Assembly: GCF_022129445.1 (NCBI RefSeq)
Contig: NZ_JADQAQ010000044.1
Coordinates: 1 to 37,071, forward strand
From: Photobacterium sp. Ph5
GTDB lineage: Bacteria; Pseudomonadota; Gammaproteobacteria; Enterobacterales; Vibrionaceae
Reading direction: 5' to 3'
Length of the DNA: 37,071 bases
Made by a program: the position numbers and the translations under genes. This document shows, piece by piece, positions 37,016 to 37,071 of the stretch. Every line of letters begins with the position of its first letter. Within the stretch, counting starts at the first letter, position 1. The notes under the pieces are model-generated. The model was given only the letters and a program-made list of their open reading frames with translations. It was not told where the DNA came from and did not search any database.

Positions 37016-37071
37016 CTATTTCACTTTAACGCGATAGGTCACATAGCCATTTTCTGCTGGGGCTAACGAAC
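37016..37071 (-). CDS. 3' end of another DUF11-type surface protein (partial)
   Basis: The minus-strand reading frame enters from the right edge and encodes SLAPAENGYVTYRVKVK before a TAG stop at 37016-37018. This is the last beta-strand of a DUF11-type domain and closely resembles the ends of the other cluster proteins (SGYVSYQVIVE, KQVFTYRIEVE). The gene therefore continues the cluster beyond the window. Only its C-terminus can be seen. Confidence 0.75.
   Translation of the reverse strand, partial: SLAPAENGYVTYRVKVK

Overview
The window looks like a chromosomal segment of a marine gammaproteobacterium, most likely Vibrionaceae and perhaps Photobacterium-like. The basis is the AT-rich base composition, the long RluA-type pseudouridine synthase, MsrA, YjdM and SelB family members, and the GcvA-type LysR regulator. 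This assignment is inference from protein flavour; no rRNA, tRNA or other marker gene is present to fix it.

Left part (1-15000) is a patchwork of short, mostly independent units. They are: a MerR regulator fused to a SAM methyltransferase and co-transcribed with a YhbS-like acetyltransferase (144-1825), preceded by a promoter with the 19-bp spacer typical of MerR control; a membrane acyltransferase (2345-3409); a small secreted Pro/Thr-rich protein (3698-4246, minus); an HPF/RaiA-like ribosome protein (4522-4803, minus); msrA (minus); a pseudouridine synthase with a long N-terminal extension; a LysR regulator facing a two-gene cupin-FAD amine oxidase operon, with a T-N11-A dyad between them; yjdM; a selB-type elongation factor without selA or a visible selC nearby; and two divergent lipoprotein genes (DUF4136-like and Sel1-repeat).

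Right part (15093-37071, all minus strand, continuing past the right edge) is the striking region. It is about 22 kb of very large cell-envelope genes. In transcription order they are: the 3' end of another DUF11-type gene; a 2429-residue exported protein with four GEVED modules, an L-type lectin-like domain, SdrD/CNA-B-like and DUF11-like domains; a 160-residue single-domain DUF11-like protein starting at GTG; an 1113-residue DUF11-repeat protein; a 2221-residue protein with DUF11/SdrD/invasin-like modules followed by an ~800-residue putative outer-membrane beta-barrel; an OmpA-C lipoprotein with the peptidoglycan-binding Asp/Arg pair; and a 923-residue DUF11-repeat protein paralogous to the 1113-residue one. 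The last three genes are tightly coupled (13- and 17-bp gaps) and end at a strong terminator at 15021-15057.

My reading (inference) is a dedicated surface-assembly or adhesion system. The giant barrel and the OmpA-like lipoprotein would form an outer-membrane/peptidoglycan platform for the DUF11 and lectin/GEVED proteins. The barrel protein and the two DUF11 proteins share an N-terminal module, and five proteins end on the same beta-strand motif. Two GG-N10-GC elements, upstream of the 2429- and 160-residue genes, fit sigma-54 promoters. A pair of overlapping, mutually exclusive hairpins lies between the 1113- and 2221-residue genes. No mobile element, CRISPR array, tRNA or rRNA was recognised.
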